Positions 16,577 to 24,233 of a stretch of DNA of 34,335 nt are shown here, piece by piece. The stretch's first letter is position 1, and every line of letters starts with the position of its first letter. The notes beneath the pieces were generated by a model. The model searched no databases and was not told the origin of the DNA. It saw only the letters and a list, made by a program, of their open reading frames with translations. Location of the stretch: contig NZ_JAGGOL010000154.1 of NCBI RefSeq assembly GCF_018614525.1, positions 1 through 34,335 of the forward strand, read 5' to 3'. The stretch is from Streptomyces sp. ISL-11 (GTDB lineage Bacteria; Actinomycetota; Actinomycetes; Streptomycetales; Streptomycetaceae). The position numbers and the translations under genes are program-made.

Positions 16577-16939
16577 TCAGCGGCGCTCGGCCCGTCCGCG
16601 TTCGTAGCGGCCGACGCGGCGGTAGCCGGTGAGGAGGCCGTGGGGGTCGAGGGTCACCTCGTAGAGCGCGACGATGCTCATCGTCTCGGGCACGCGGGTG
16701 ACCTCCACGACCTCGGCCTCCAGCACCCAGCCGTCGTCGGAGCGCTCGAAGCGGGAGACGCCCTCGGGGCGCATGCCGGTCAGCTCGGTGAGCTGGTCCC
16801 GGGCCGCGCGCAGGAGTTCCACGGGCGTCGGCTCCGGCGCCGGTCCGGCGGTGCCGGACTCGCTCGGTTCGTCGGTCTTGTCGGGTTCGTCGGTGTTCTT
16901 CTGAGGGGTCTTCCGGGGATTCTTCGATGTCTCTGTCAT
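16577..16939 (-). CDS. gvpO: Gas vesicle protein GvpO
   Basis: 120 residues. The N-terminal third is charged and disordered (SKNPRKTPQKNTDEPDKTDE). The C-terminal domain contains ARDQLTELTGMRPEGVSRFE, GWVLEAEVVEVTRVPETM and ALYEVTLDPHGLLTGYRRVG, RYERGR, which is the GvpO family core. GvpO is required for vesicle formation in haloarchaea, where it may act on expression. The start ATG at 16939 was preferred over an upstream Arg-rich GTG-type extension because GAGG lies 5-8 bases before it. First gene of the operon, 68 bases before gvpA, with a sigma-B-like promoter candidate at 16959-16983. Confidence 0.88.
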   Translation of the reverse strand: MTETSKNPRKTPQKNTDEPDKTDEPSESGTAGPAPEPTPVELLRAARDQLTELTGMRPEGVSRFERSDDGWVLEAEVVEVTRVPETMSIVALYEVTLDPHGLLTGYRRVGRYERGRAERR

Positions 16940-16958
16940 GGGAGCCTCGCGGCGGCGG

Positions 16959-16983
16959 GTACCTCGGCGTCGGCTGCCCAAAC
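16959..16983 (-). promoter_or_regulatory. Sigma-B-like promoter candidate for the gvp operon
   Basis: On the minus strand, GTTT (16983-16980), a 15-base spacer, then AGGTAC (16964-16959), one base from the GNNT-N14-16-GGGTAC consensus. The predicted start would give a leader of about 13 bases including GAGG, so it is tight but usable. Gas-vesicle genes of S. coelicolor have been reported as stress-responsive, which would fit. Confidence 0.35.
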
Positions 16984-17358
16984 ATGCGCCGGACACGCGG
17001 CCGGATCGTGGCGGCCGGAGGGATCGGAACTATGCATTCCGGATTGCTCGGCGCAGGGGCCGGCCATGCGGCCCGTAATCGCCGGGCCGGCCTTTACGGG
17101 AGGACTGACACGGGAGAAAACCGGGGGCATTCCGGGGAGTTGTCGAGGGCTTTTCGAAAATATCCCGTGAATTCCCGGACGACGGTTTGCGGAACCGTGC
17201 GAAGGGCGGCGAGAAGGCCCGTACGAGTGATGTCTCCCGCGGTAAACCGACGCCGGTTCTCTGTGACAGAAGTGTGACCGGTGACGGACCCGGAACGCAT
17301 GACCCCGTGAGACCCTCCGCGCTACCGCCGGCCGCCCGCGCGGCCTACGGTGACTTCC
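16984..17358. other. Divergent intergenic region, gvpO / I78 inhibitor
   Basis: Non-coding, with pockets of lower GC. It contains a perfect palindrome TTTTCGAAAA (17151-17160) followed by ATATCCCGTGAATTCCCGG, and a small inverted repeat CGGTT-tgcgg-AACCG about 25 bases on. No gene is supported; these could be regulatory sites for either neighbour. Confidence 0.4.
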
Positions 17359-17574
17359 ATGGCACCTCTACCGAACATCCCGTCCGAACCCGACGACGCC
17401 CCCGAGGCGTACGTCGGTCTCGACACCGCGAGCGCCTCCCACCGGGCGCGCGAGCACGGCTGGGCGACCGTGCGCTCGCTGGCCCCGGGCGCGGTCATCA
17501 CCATGGAGTACCAGGTGGGCCGGCTGAACTTCGAGGTCGACGACGGCGTCGTGCGGCGCTGTTGGAAGGGCTGA
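17359..17574 (+). CDS. I78-family peptidase inhibitor-like small protein
   Basis: 71 residues. The C-terminal half, ARERGW-like (AREHGWATVRSLAPGAVITM) followed by EYQVGRLNFEVDDGVV and RRCWKG, matches the potato-inhibitor-like I78 family, which inhibits serine proteases such as elastase. The N-terminus (MAPLPNIPSEPDDAPEAYVG) is Pro/Asp-rich; there is no signal peptide, so it probably acts inside the cell. Start ATG 17359; an in-frame GTG three codons earlier is possible. A perfect-stem terminator follows. It is the second protease inhibitor in the window. Confidence 0.82.
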   Translation: MAPLPNIPSEPDDAPEAYVGLDTASASHRAREHGWATVRSLAPGAVITMEYQVGRLNFEVDDGVVRRCWKG

Positions 17575-17587
17575 GCGAGCCGGGGAC

Positions 17588-17635
17588 GGCGACGGCCCCG
17601 GCCACCCCCTCGTCAGGGGTGCCGGGGCCGTCGCC
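17588..17635. terminator. Long-stem bidirectional terminator
   Basis: GGCGACGGCCCCGGCCACCCC (17588-17608, 21 bases with one bulged C) pairs with GGGGTGCCGGGGCCGTCGCC (17616-17635), loop 7 bases. It separates the convergent inhibitor and PAP2 genes. Confidence 0.85.
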
Positions 17636-17679
17636 GAAGAGCGGTGCGGGGGCTGTGCGTACCGCCCGCGCCCGTCGGT

Positions 17680-18702
17680 TCAGCCGCCGACGGTGCGGCC
17701 GCGGCCCGTGGCCGGGCCCAGCGGCGCGGTGCGCGGGGTGCGGTCGGGGTGGGGCGGCCGGCGGCTGCCGGCCGGGGTGACCGGGGTCCGCTCGGAGCGG
17801 ATGGTGTGCGGCTTGGGCGACAGGTGCGGCCGGCCGTCCGGCACGCGTCCCGCACCGGCCGTACGGCCGGCGACGCCCACCGGCTCGCGCAGGGGCGGGA
17901 GCCGGTCGTCGGCCGGGGCGCGCGGGGCGCCGATCGCGGCGACCGGTGCGACCGTCGCGGGCACGAACGCGCCGCGCTCGCGGACGCGGCGCCAGATCCC
18001 CAGCAGCAGGGACTCGGCGCGCGCCATCGGGACCTCGAACCACGGCAGGGCGAGCAGGACCAGGAGGCCGGCGCTCCAGCCGAGGGTCACATCGCTCATC
18101 CAGTGGGTGCCGAGGTAGACGGTCGTCATGCCGACGCCCAGCGCGAGGAGTGCGGCGATCACCGACGCGACCCGGCGGGTGCGCGGCGTGGTCGCGAGAT
18201 AGGCCAGGACGCCCCAGGTCACCACGGCGTTGGCGGTGTGACCGGAGGGGAATATGTCACCACCGGCGAACATCTCGTTCGAGCCGATCGAGGTGGCGTA
18301 GTGCGGACCGAGACGGCCCATGCCGATCTTGGCGGCGCCCACCGTGGCGTTGAGCAGCAGCAGCGAGGTCCCCAGCACCAGCAGCGGACGCAGGGTCTTC
18401 TGCCGGTACGTGCACCAGCCCAGCCACGCCGCCACGGCCACCGCGGTCGGGCCGCGCTGGCCGAGCACCACGAAGTAGTCGAGGAAGGTGTGGATCTCCG
18501 GCCACTGCTTGTACGGGCGGAAGAGCATGACCTGCCAGTCGAACCGCACCGGCCAGGACGTCGTGAGCACGCCGACCACGATCGCCAGGTAGACCACGGA
18601 AGTCGCCACGAAGATCCCGAGGCGGGTCCGGGTCATCCGCGGCCGCCGCACGGGCTCGGTCGGGCGCTCCTCCACTTGGACGAGCTCGTCGTTGGTACGC
18701 AC
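17680..18702 (-). CDS. PAP2-family membrane phosphatase
   Basis: 340 residues with about six transmembrane helices (about 27-48, 78-98, 105-122, 158-175, 178-196, 205-224) and a ~115-residue Pro/Arg-rich disordered C-terminal tail. PAP2 motifs: a first motif around KIGMGRLGP (125-133), PSGHT (152-156) and GTHWMSDV (198-205, H200 and D204). It probably dephosphorylates a lipid phosphate or pyrophosphate at the outer face. The Arg expected six residues before H200 is Thr, and the first motif lacks the usual R-P pair, so activity is not certain. The GTG start has no clear ribosome site. A 26-base palindrome lies about 80 bases upstream. Confidence 0.85.
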   Translation of the reverse strand: MRTNDELVQVEERPTEPVRRPRMTRTRLGIFVATSVVYLAIVVGVLTTSWPVRFDWQVMLFRPYKQWPEIHTFLDYFVVLGQRGPTAVAVAAWLGWCTYRQKTLRPLLVLGTSLLLLNATVGAAKIGMGRLGPHYATSIGSNEMFAGGDIFPSGHTANAVVTWGVLAYLATTPRTRRVASVIAALLALGVGMTTVYLGTHWMSDVTLGWSAGLLVLLALPWFEVPMARAESLLLGIWRRVRERGAFVPATVAPVAAIGAPRAPADDRLPPLREPVGVAGRTAGAGRVPDGRPHLSPKPHTIRSERTPVTPAGSRRPPHPDRTPRTAPLGPATGRGRTVGG

Positions 18703-19042
18703 CCAATCGACGTTACATTGCGTGACAGGAGGGTTCGGCCGATCGGGCCTGTTTGTGATGACGATGTGATGTGGAATGCGTCTCAAACATGACGTACGCC
18801 ACGTTTGATTCTTCGTCACCTCATGGAATAGCGCCGGGAACTTATCCGCCGTAGAAATCTTCCCCCGGGCCGCGGCGGGCATGCGCGGTCATCCGATTTC
18901 CTTTTGTGCGGCGCCGTTTATCGGTGATTGGCCGAGGTGTTCCACGGCGTTTCCCGCGATCTCCCGCGGGGGCGGGCGCGGAAGGCGAAGCGAAGATCGC
19001 GGCCGGTCCGGCACGCCGGGTCACGGAGGCCGGTGCGGTTGG
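18703..19042. other. Intergenic region between PAP2 and mannosyltransferase genes
   Basis: 340 bases without a supported gene. Apart from the palindrome listed separately (18783-18808), it holds repeated GATG/GTGATG bases near 18757-18775 and a CCCGCGGG palindrome near 18962. It is the upstream region of the PAP2 gene and the downstream region of the leftward membrane protein. Confidence 0.4.
18783..18808. promoter_or_regulatory. Operator-like palindrome upstream of the PAP2 gene
   Basis: TCAAACATGACG-TA-CGCCACGTTTGA: 12-base arms with two mismatches around a TA centre. It sits 80-106 bases upstream of the GTG at 18702. Confidence 0.45.
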
Positions 19043-20236
19043 TCACGGAGGGCCGGAACCGTGCAGCCAGAACGCTCCGTAGACCGCCGACACCAGCACC
19101 ACCGCGGACACCGTCAGCACCGCCCGTACCGTCCGCAGCCGGGCCAGGGCCACCGCGAGCGGCAGCAGCAGCGGGAAGGCGGGCATCATCAGCCGCGGCT
19201 TGGAGCCGAAGTAGCCCTTCGCCGTCAGGGCCAGCAGCAGGACGACCCCCGCGTAGACGAGGAGCGGCAGCGGCTCGCGCCGCCGCACACCGGCCGCGTA
19301 CAGCCACACCACCAGCGCGACGCCGACCAGGAGACCGACACCGGCCGGCCACGCGGAGCCCGTCAGCCGCCCGGCGACGAACGAGCCGAAGGCCACACCG
19401 CCGTCGAAGCCGTTGCCCCAGCCGCCCTGCACATCGAGATAGCCGGTCACGGCGCCCTCGCGGACGCCGACCCACGCGAAGTACGCCAGCCAGCCGAGGG
19501 GGGCCAGGACCACGCCGAGCAGCATCCGGGGCGCCGGCCGCCGGCCGCCCTGCCACCATGTGACCGCCGCCGTGATCCACACCGCCGCGACCACCGCCGC
19601 GCCCACCGGCCGGGTCAGCCCCGCCAGCGCCGCCAGCGAACCCGCCCACACCCATCGCCCGGTGAGCACGCAGTGGACGCTCCACGCCGCCAGGGCCGTG
19701 AACAGCGACTCCGAGTACGCCATCGACTGCACGATGCCGACCGGCAGCGCCGCCCACAGCGCCACCAGCGCCACACCGGCCCGCCGCCCGTACAGACGGT
19801 CGCCGGTCAGGAAGATCGCCCAGGCCGCGAGCAGCGAGGCGACCGCGCTCACCAGCAGGCCCGCGTCGGCGGCCGACAGCGGGAAGAGGGCGGACAGCCC
19901 GCGCTCCAGCCACGGCAGCAGCGGGAAGAACGCCAGATCGGAATGGACCTTCCCGCCGGGCAGATGAAGGGTGTAGCCGTACCCCTCCTCGGCGATGCGG
20001 GAGTACCAGAGGGAATCCCAGCGCGCCGACAGCAGCTGGTGCGGGCTCTTGCCCGCCGCCCGGCCCCACACGGCGAGCACCACGAGACCCAGGGCCCGCA
20101 CCCCCGCGTACACCAGCAGCGCGGGCACCGCGCGGCGCAGCGCGGCGGACGCACCGGGAGCACCGGGCAGGCCGCCCGCCCCGGAGCCCGTACCGGCGGG
20201 GGAAACAAGATCAGTCACCGGCCAATTGTCCAGCAT
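19043..20236 (-). CDS. Multi-pass mannosyltransferase-like membrane protein (PIG-V-like)
   Basis: 397 residues with about nine to ten transmembrane helices. The first extracytoplasmic loop contains WDSLWYSRIAEEGYGY (~73-88) and SDLAFFPLLPWLERG, the R-W-D-x-x-W-Y pattern and FFPL segment typical of the PIG-V/GT-C mannosyltransferases that use lipid-linked sugar donors. MAYSESLFTALAAW (~171-184) is the other conserved block. It probably adds a sugar to a cell-envelope component. The ATG at 20236 is preceded by GGGAG about 11 bases away. Divergent from the MFS transporter. Confidence 0.85.
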   Translation of the reverse strand: MLDNWPVTDLVSPAGTGSGAGGLPGAPGASAALRRAVPALLVYAGVRALGLVVLAVWGRAAGKSPHQLLSARWDSLWYSRIAEEGYGYTLHLPGGKVHSDLAFFPLLPWLERGLSALFPLSAADAGLLVSAVASLLAAWAIFLTGDRLYGRRAGVALVALWAALPVGIVQSMAYSESLFTALAAWSVHCVLTGRWVWAGSLAALAGLTRPVGAAVVAAVWITAAVTWWQGGRRPAPRMLLGVVLAPLGWLAYFAWVGVREGAVTGYLDVQGGWGNGFDGGVAFGSFVAGRLTGSAWPAGVGLLVGVALVVWLYAAGVRRREPLPLLVYAGVVLLLALTAKGYFGSKPRLMMPAFPLLLPLAVALARLRTVRAVLTVSAVVLVSAVYGAFWLHGSGPP

Positions 20237-20309
20237 CCCGCGACACGCTCCCGGCCACGGGCCCGTGACGTGACACGGAGCACGTATCCCTGGCCGGGAC
20301 TCGCGTACT

Positions 20310-20334
20310 CTGTCGAGTCACTCGCCCTCGACAG
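20310..20334. promoter_or_regulatory. Operator-like inverted repeat upstream of the MFS exporter
   Basis: Perfect 8-base arms CTGTCGAG / CTCGACAG with a 9-base spacer, ending 64 bases before the transporter ATG. The left arm overlaps TACTCT (20306-20311), a possible -10 hexamer, as expected for a repressor site. Confidence 0.5.
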
Positions 20335-20398
20335 CCCCGGGTCCACAGTCCCCCAAGGCCCGCCGTCGGCCGCGAGCGCAAGACACGGAGGTGTGTGA

Positions 20399-22114
20399 AT
20401 GTCCGGGACGACCACGGCCGGCCCACGACGGGCGGCGGGCGTTCCCCGGCAGCGGACCCGGTACGGGCAGCGGCTTCGGCCGCGCCTGCCGTACGGACGT
20501 GGCGCCGGGGCCAACCGCTGGACCGTGCTCGTCGTCCTCTGCGTCAGCCTCCTCCTGGTCGCCGTCGACGCGACCGTCCTGCACGTCGCCGTGCCCGCCG
20601 TCACCGAGGACCTGCGGCCCGGCGCGATACAGCTGCTGTGGATCGTCGACGTCTACCCGCTCGTCTGCGCCTCCCTCCTCATTCTCTTCGGCACCCTCGG
20701 CGACCGGGTCGGCCGCCGCCGGGTGCTGCTCCTCGGCTACGCCCTCTTCGGCGTGGCCTCGGCGCTGGCCGCCGTCGCCTCCACGCCGGAGGTGCTGATC
20801 GGGGCGCGCGCCCTGCTCGGCGTCGGCGGCGCGATGATCATGCCGGCGACGCTGTCCATCCTGCGGCAGGTCTTCCCCGACCGGCGGGAACGGGCGCTGG
20901 CCGTCGGCCTGTGGAGCGCGGTCGCCGCGGTCGGCGCGGCCTGCGGGCCGCTGCTCGGCGGTTTCCTCCTCGAACACTTCTGGTGGGGCTCGGTCTTCCT
21001 CATCAACATCCCGCTGATGGCCGTCAGCCTCCCCGTCGGGCGCTGGTTGCTGCCCGAGTCGACCGGCGACCGGGACGGGCCGTGGGATGTGCTCGGCGCG
21101 CTGATGGCCGCGTTCGGACTGTTCGGCGTGGTCCTCGCGGTGAAGCGGGTGGGCGGCGGTGAGCCGCCGCTGACCCTGGCGACCGTCGTCCCCGGGGCCG
21201 TCGGTGGCGCCCTGCTGATCCTCTTCGTCCGCCGGCAGCGGCGGCGGACGCACCCGCTCGTGGACCTGCGGATGTTCGCCCGGCCCGCCTTCGGCACGTC
21301 CGTCGGCTGCATCGTGCTGGCCATGCTGGCGCTGGTCGGCCTGGAGCTCATAGCGGCGCAGTACCTCCAGCTCGTCCTCGGCCTCACGCCGCTGGAGACC
21401 GGGCTGCGGCTGCTGCCGCTCACGCTCGCCGCGATGGCCGCCGGCCTGGCCGGCTCCCGGCTGCTGCACCGGCTCGGGCCGCGCACGATGGTCGCCCTCG
21501 GCTTCGTCCTGACCGCCGCGGCCGTCACCTCCCTGACCGTCATGGGCGTACAGGACCGGCCCGCGGTCCTCGTCGGCGGCTTCGTCCTGCTCGGCTTCGG
21601 GCTGGAAACGACGCTCTTCGGCGCGTACGAGTCCATGCTCAGCGAGTCCCCCGCGGAGTCCGCCGGTGGCGCGGCGGCGATCGGCGAGACGTCCTACCAG
21701 CTAGGAGCCGGCATCGGCATCGCGCTGCTGGGCAGCGTCATGAACGCCACGTACGCGCCCGGCGTCGCCGGAACACGGGGGGTGCCGAGCGCGGACTCCG
21801 CCGCCGCGAGCCACTCGCTGGGGGAGGCGTACGAGATCGCCTCCCGGCTGGGCGGCCCCGCGGGCACGGCCCTGCGCACGGCGGCCCGCGACGCGTTCGT
21901 CCACGGCCTGCACGTCACGCTGCTGATCAGCGCGGGCCTGCTGCTCCTGGGCGCGGTGGCGGCGCTTCGCCTGCCGCGGGCGATGGACTGCGAACCGGCT
22001 TCGGCCGCAGAGGGTTCGCCGGTGCCGGTGCCGGTGCCGGTGCCGGTGCCGGTGCCTTCGCCGGCGGCGGAGGTCTGCCCGGTCGCGCCGGTGGCCGCGG
22101 AGGCGATGAACTGA
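20399..22114 (+). CDS. MFS transporter, DHA2-type (14 helices)
   Basis: 571 residues. The N-terminal ~38 are basic and cytoplasmic; about 14 transmembrane helices follow. Motif D1-like LLVAVDATVLHVAVPAV (~52-68) and motif A GTLGDRVGRRRVL (98-110) identify a proton-coupled drug exporter of the DHA2 group (SmvA/EmrB-like). The likely role is export of a hydrophobic toxicant or antibiotic. The ATG at 20399 has GGAGG 8 bases upstream. The C-terminal cytoplasmic tail contains a (Pro-Val)6 tract from six copies of GGTGCC (22021-22056). A palindrome upstream suggests repressor control, but no regulator gene is adjacent. Confidence 0.9.
   Translation: MSGTTTAGPRRAAGVPRQRTRYGQRLRPRLPYGRGAGANRWTVLVVLCVSLLLVAVDATVLHVAVPAVTEDLRPGAIQLLWIVDVYPLVCASLLILFGTLGDRVGRRRVLLLGYALFGVASALAAVASTPEVLIGARALLGVGGAMIMPATLSILRQVFPDRRERALAVGLWSAVAAVGAACGPLLGGFLLEHFWWGSVFLINIPLMAVSLPVGRWLLPESTGDRDGPWDVLGALMAAFGLFGVVLAVKRVGGGEPPLTLATVVPGAVGGALLILFVRRQRRRTHPLVDLRMFARPAFGTSVGCIVLAMLALVGLELIAAQYLQLVLGLTPLETGLRLLPLTLAAMAAGLAGSRLLHRLGPRTMVALGFVLTAAAVTSLTVMGVQDRPAVLVGGFVLLGFGLETTLFGAYESMLSESPAESAGGAAAIGETSYQLGAGIGIALLGSVMNATYAPGVAGTRGVPSADSAAASHSLGEAYEIASRLGGPAGTALRTAARDAFVHGLHVTLLISAGLLLLGAVAALRLPRAMDCEPASAAEGSPVPVPVPVPVPVPSPAAEVCPVAPVAAEAMN
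22021..22056 (+). repeat. Hexanucleotide microsatellite inside the MFS gene
   Basis: Six tandem copies of GGTGCC, encoding alternating Val-Pro in the C-terminal tail of the transporter. Copy-number change would stay in frame. Confidence 0.85.
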
Positions 22115-22301
22115 CGACCGGCGGGCGGTGTCCGGCGGCGCCGGGCCACGCCGCGCGGGCGGGGGTCCGCTGCGGCGGGGATGTGGGCGCGGATGTGCCT
22201 GCTGCCCGAGGGCCGGATCAGGGATGCCGGCACCCATTGCCCACTGCGACGGCACGGTTCGCGGTGCCGCGCGGCGCAAGCGTCGTGGCGGCTGAGGTGC
22301 C

Positions 22302-22896
22302 GTATCCCTCTTCCCGCCGCGACGGCGCGTCGCGAGGCGCTCGTGTCCGGCGTTGCCCGACGGGCGTGTCGGGCGGCTGGCATGCCGCCCGTTGTTCCCG
22401 CCGCGACGGCGCGTCGCGACGCGTACGTGTTCGGCGGTGCCCGATGGGTGTGTCGGGCGGTGTGGGGCCGACGCTCGCGGGCCGTGCCGCGCGGGATGGG
22501 CGGCTGCGGGAGGGAGGGCTGGCATGCCGCCCCGTTGTCCCCCGCTGTGATGGCGGTCGCGACGCGTTCGTGTCCGGCGGTGTCCGACGGGTGTGTCGGG
22601 CGGTGTGGGGCCGACGCTTGCGGGCCCTGCCGCGCGGGATGGGGCGCGGCGTCGGGTGGCCGGCATGCCGCCCGTTGTTCCCGCCGCGACGGCGCGTCGC
22701 GACGCGTTCGTATCCGGCGGTGCCCGATGGGCGGGTGGGAGGGCTGGGCATGCCGCCCGTTGTTCCCGCCGCGACGGCGCGTCGCGACGCGTACGTGTTC
22801 GGCGGTGGCCCGGCCGGCCTGTCGGCGGTGTGGGGCCGGCAACGCCGGGTAGGGACCGCCGCACCCCATTCTCCCGCCGCGACGGCGAATCGTGCC
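22302..22896. repeat. Array of diverged direct repeats, gene-less
   Basis: The 918-base gap between the MFS and acyl-CoA dehydrogenase genes contains six copies of a core like TCCCGCCGCGACGGCGCGTC, starting near 22312, 22396, 22538, 22679, 22764 and 22872. Intervals are about 84, 142, 141, 85 and 108 bases, so there are short and long units; the extra ~57 bases in the long units carry GTGGGGCCGACGCT and CCGCGCGGGAT blocks. A 61-base segment is identical at 22379-22439 and 22747-22807. The core includes an inverted repeat CGCGACG-gcg-CGTCGCG. All six frames are largely open because of extreme GC, but there is no ribosome site or known domain, so no gene is called. Confidence 0.7.
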
Positions 22897-23032
22897 CTGC
22901 CGGACACACGCGTCGGCTCGCCCCGGCCGGGGACCCGGCCGGGTCTGGACTGCCGGCGGCATGCCGTTTAGCGTCGACGGCGACCGGATGATCACCAAGA
23001 AGCGGCTTCGGCCGCCGTCGTCGGAGGCTGGC

Positions 23033-24211
23033 ATGTCCGTATCCTCGTTCGATCCGCGCGATCCCCTCGGCATCGACGACCTGCTGGCCCCCGAGGACCT
23101 CGCCGTGCGCGAGACCGTCCGGCGGTGGGCCGCCGACCGTGTCCTGCCGCACATCGCGGACTGGTACGAGCGCGGCGAACTCCCCGGCATCCGCGAACTC
23201 GCCCGCGAACTCGGCGCCATAGGCGCCCTCGGCATGCAGCTGTCCGGCTACGGCTGCGCGGGCGCGAGCGCCGTGCAGTACGGGCTGGCCTGCCTGGAGC
23301 TGGAGGCCGCCGACTCCGGCATCCGTTCCCTGGTCTCCGTGCAGGGCTCCCTCGCGATGTACGCGATCCACCGCTTCGGCTCCGAGGAGCAGCGGCAGCG
23401 CTGGCTGCCCGGCATGGCCGCCGGCGAGCTCATCGGCTGCTTCGGGCTGACCGAGCCCGACCACGGCTCCGACCCGGCCGGCATGCGCACGTACGCCAAG
23501 CGCGACGGCACCGACTGGGTGCTGACCGGCCGTAAGATGTGGATCACCAATGGGTCCGTCGCCGACGTCGCCGTCGTCTGGGCGCAGACCGACGACGGCA
23601 TCCGCGGCTTCGTCGTCCCCACCGACCGCCCCGGCTTCTCCGCACCCGAGATCACCCACAAGTGGTCGCTGCGCGCCTCCGTCACCAGCGAGCTCGTCCT
23701 GGACGAGGTGCGGCTGCCCGCCGACGCCGTCCTGCCGGAGGTCACCGGCCTGCGCGGGCCGCTCGGCTGTCTGAGCCACGCCCGCTACGGGATCGTCTGG
23801 GGCGCGATGGGCGCCGCGCGCACGTGCTTCGAGTCGGCACTCGACTACGCGCGGACGCGGGAACAGTTCGGCCGGCCCATCGGAGGGTTCCAGCTCACCC
23901 AGGCCAAGCTCGCCGACATGGCGGTGGAACTGCACAAGGGGATCCTGCTCGCCCACCATCTGGGGCTGCGGATGGGCGCCGGGACCCTGCGGCCGGAGCA
24001 GGTCAGCTTCGGGAAGCTCAACAACGTGCGCGAGGCCATCGACATCTGCCGTACGGCCCGTACGATCCTCGGCGCGAACGGGATCTCCCTGGAGTATCCC
24101 GTGATGCGGCACGCCACGAACCTGGAGTCGGTACTGACGTACGAAGGCACCGTGGAGATGCACCAATTGGTGCTCGGCAAGGCGCTCACCGGCATCGACG
24201 CCTTCCGGTGA
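23033..24211 (+). CDS. Acyl-CoA dehydrogenase, glutaryl-CoA dehydrogenase-like
   Basis: FAD enzyme oxidising an acyl-CoA at the alpha-beta position. 392 residues. GCFGLTEPDHGSDPAGM (~138-154) and KMWITNGSVADVAVVWAQ (~170-187) are the FAD/substrate signatures; the C-terminal domain has YARTREQFGRPIGGFQLTQA (~270-290). The catalytic base sits in VLTYEGTVEMHQLVLG (~366-380), where Glu of YEGT is in the glutaryl-CoA dehydrogenase/short-chain position. The substrate is probably glutaryl-CoA or a related short acyl-CoA. ATG 23033 is preceded by GGAGG (23023-23027) at 5 bases; a longer upstream frame runs into the repeat array and is rejected. Convergent with the SepF-like gene, 22 bases away. Confidence 0.92.
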   Translation: MSVSSFDPRDPLGIDDLLAPEDLAVRETVRRWAADRVLPHIADWYERGELPGIRELARELGAIGALGMQLSGYGCAGASAVQYGLACLELEAADSGIRSLVSVQGSLAMYAIHRFGSEEQRQRWLPGMAAGELIGCFGLTEPDHGSDPAGMRTYAKRDGTDWVLTGRKMWITNGSVADVAVVWAQTDDGIRGFVVPTDRPGFSAPEITHKWSLRASVTSELVLDEVRLPADAVLPEVTGLRGPLGCLSHARYGIVWGAMGAARTCFESALDYARTREQFGRPIGGFQLTQAKLADMAVELHKGILLAHHLGLRMGAGTLRPEQVSFGKLNNVREAIDICRTARTILGANGISLEYPVMRHATNLESVLTYEGTVEMHQLVLGKALTGIDAFR

Positions 24212-24233
24212 GCACCTGAGGTACGTCCGGTGC

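Noticed and set aside
22302..22896. Possible CRISPR array at the repeat region
   Set aside because: Repeats are diverged, unit lengths vary from 84 to 142 bases, the intervening DNA is itself repetitive, and there are no cas genes.
22218..22907. Leftward 229-codon frame with repeated Arg/Thr peptide units inside the repeat array
   Set aside because: All frames are open there; the peptide simply mirrors the DNA repeat, and no ribosome site or known domain supports it.
21701..24166. A long leftward open frame across the repeat array and acyl-CoA dehydrogenase
   Set aside because: Overlaps two well-supported genes antisense and gains its length from repeat DNA; no ribosome site or family.
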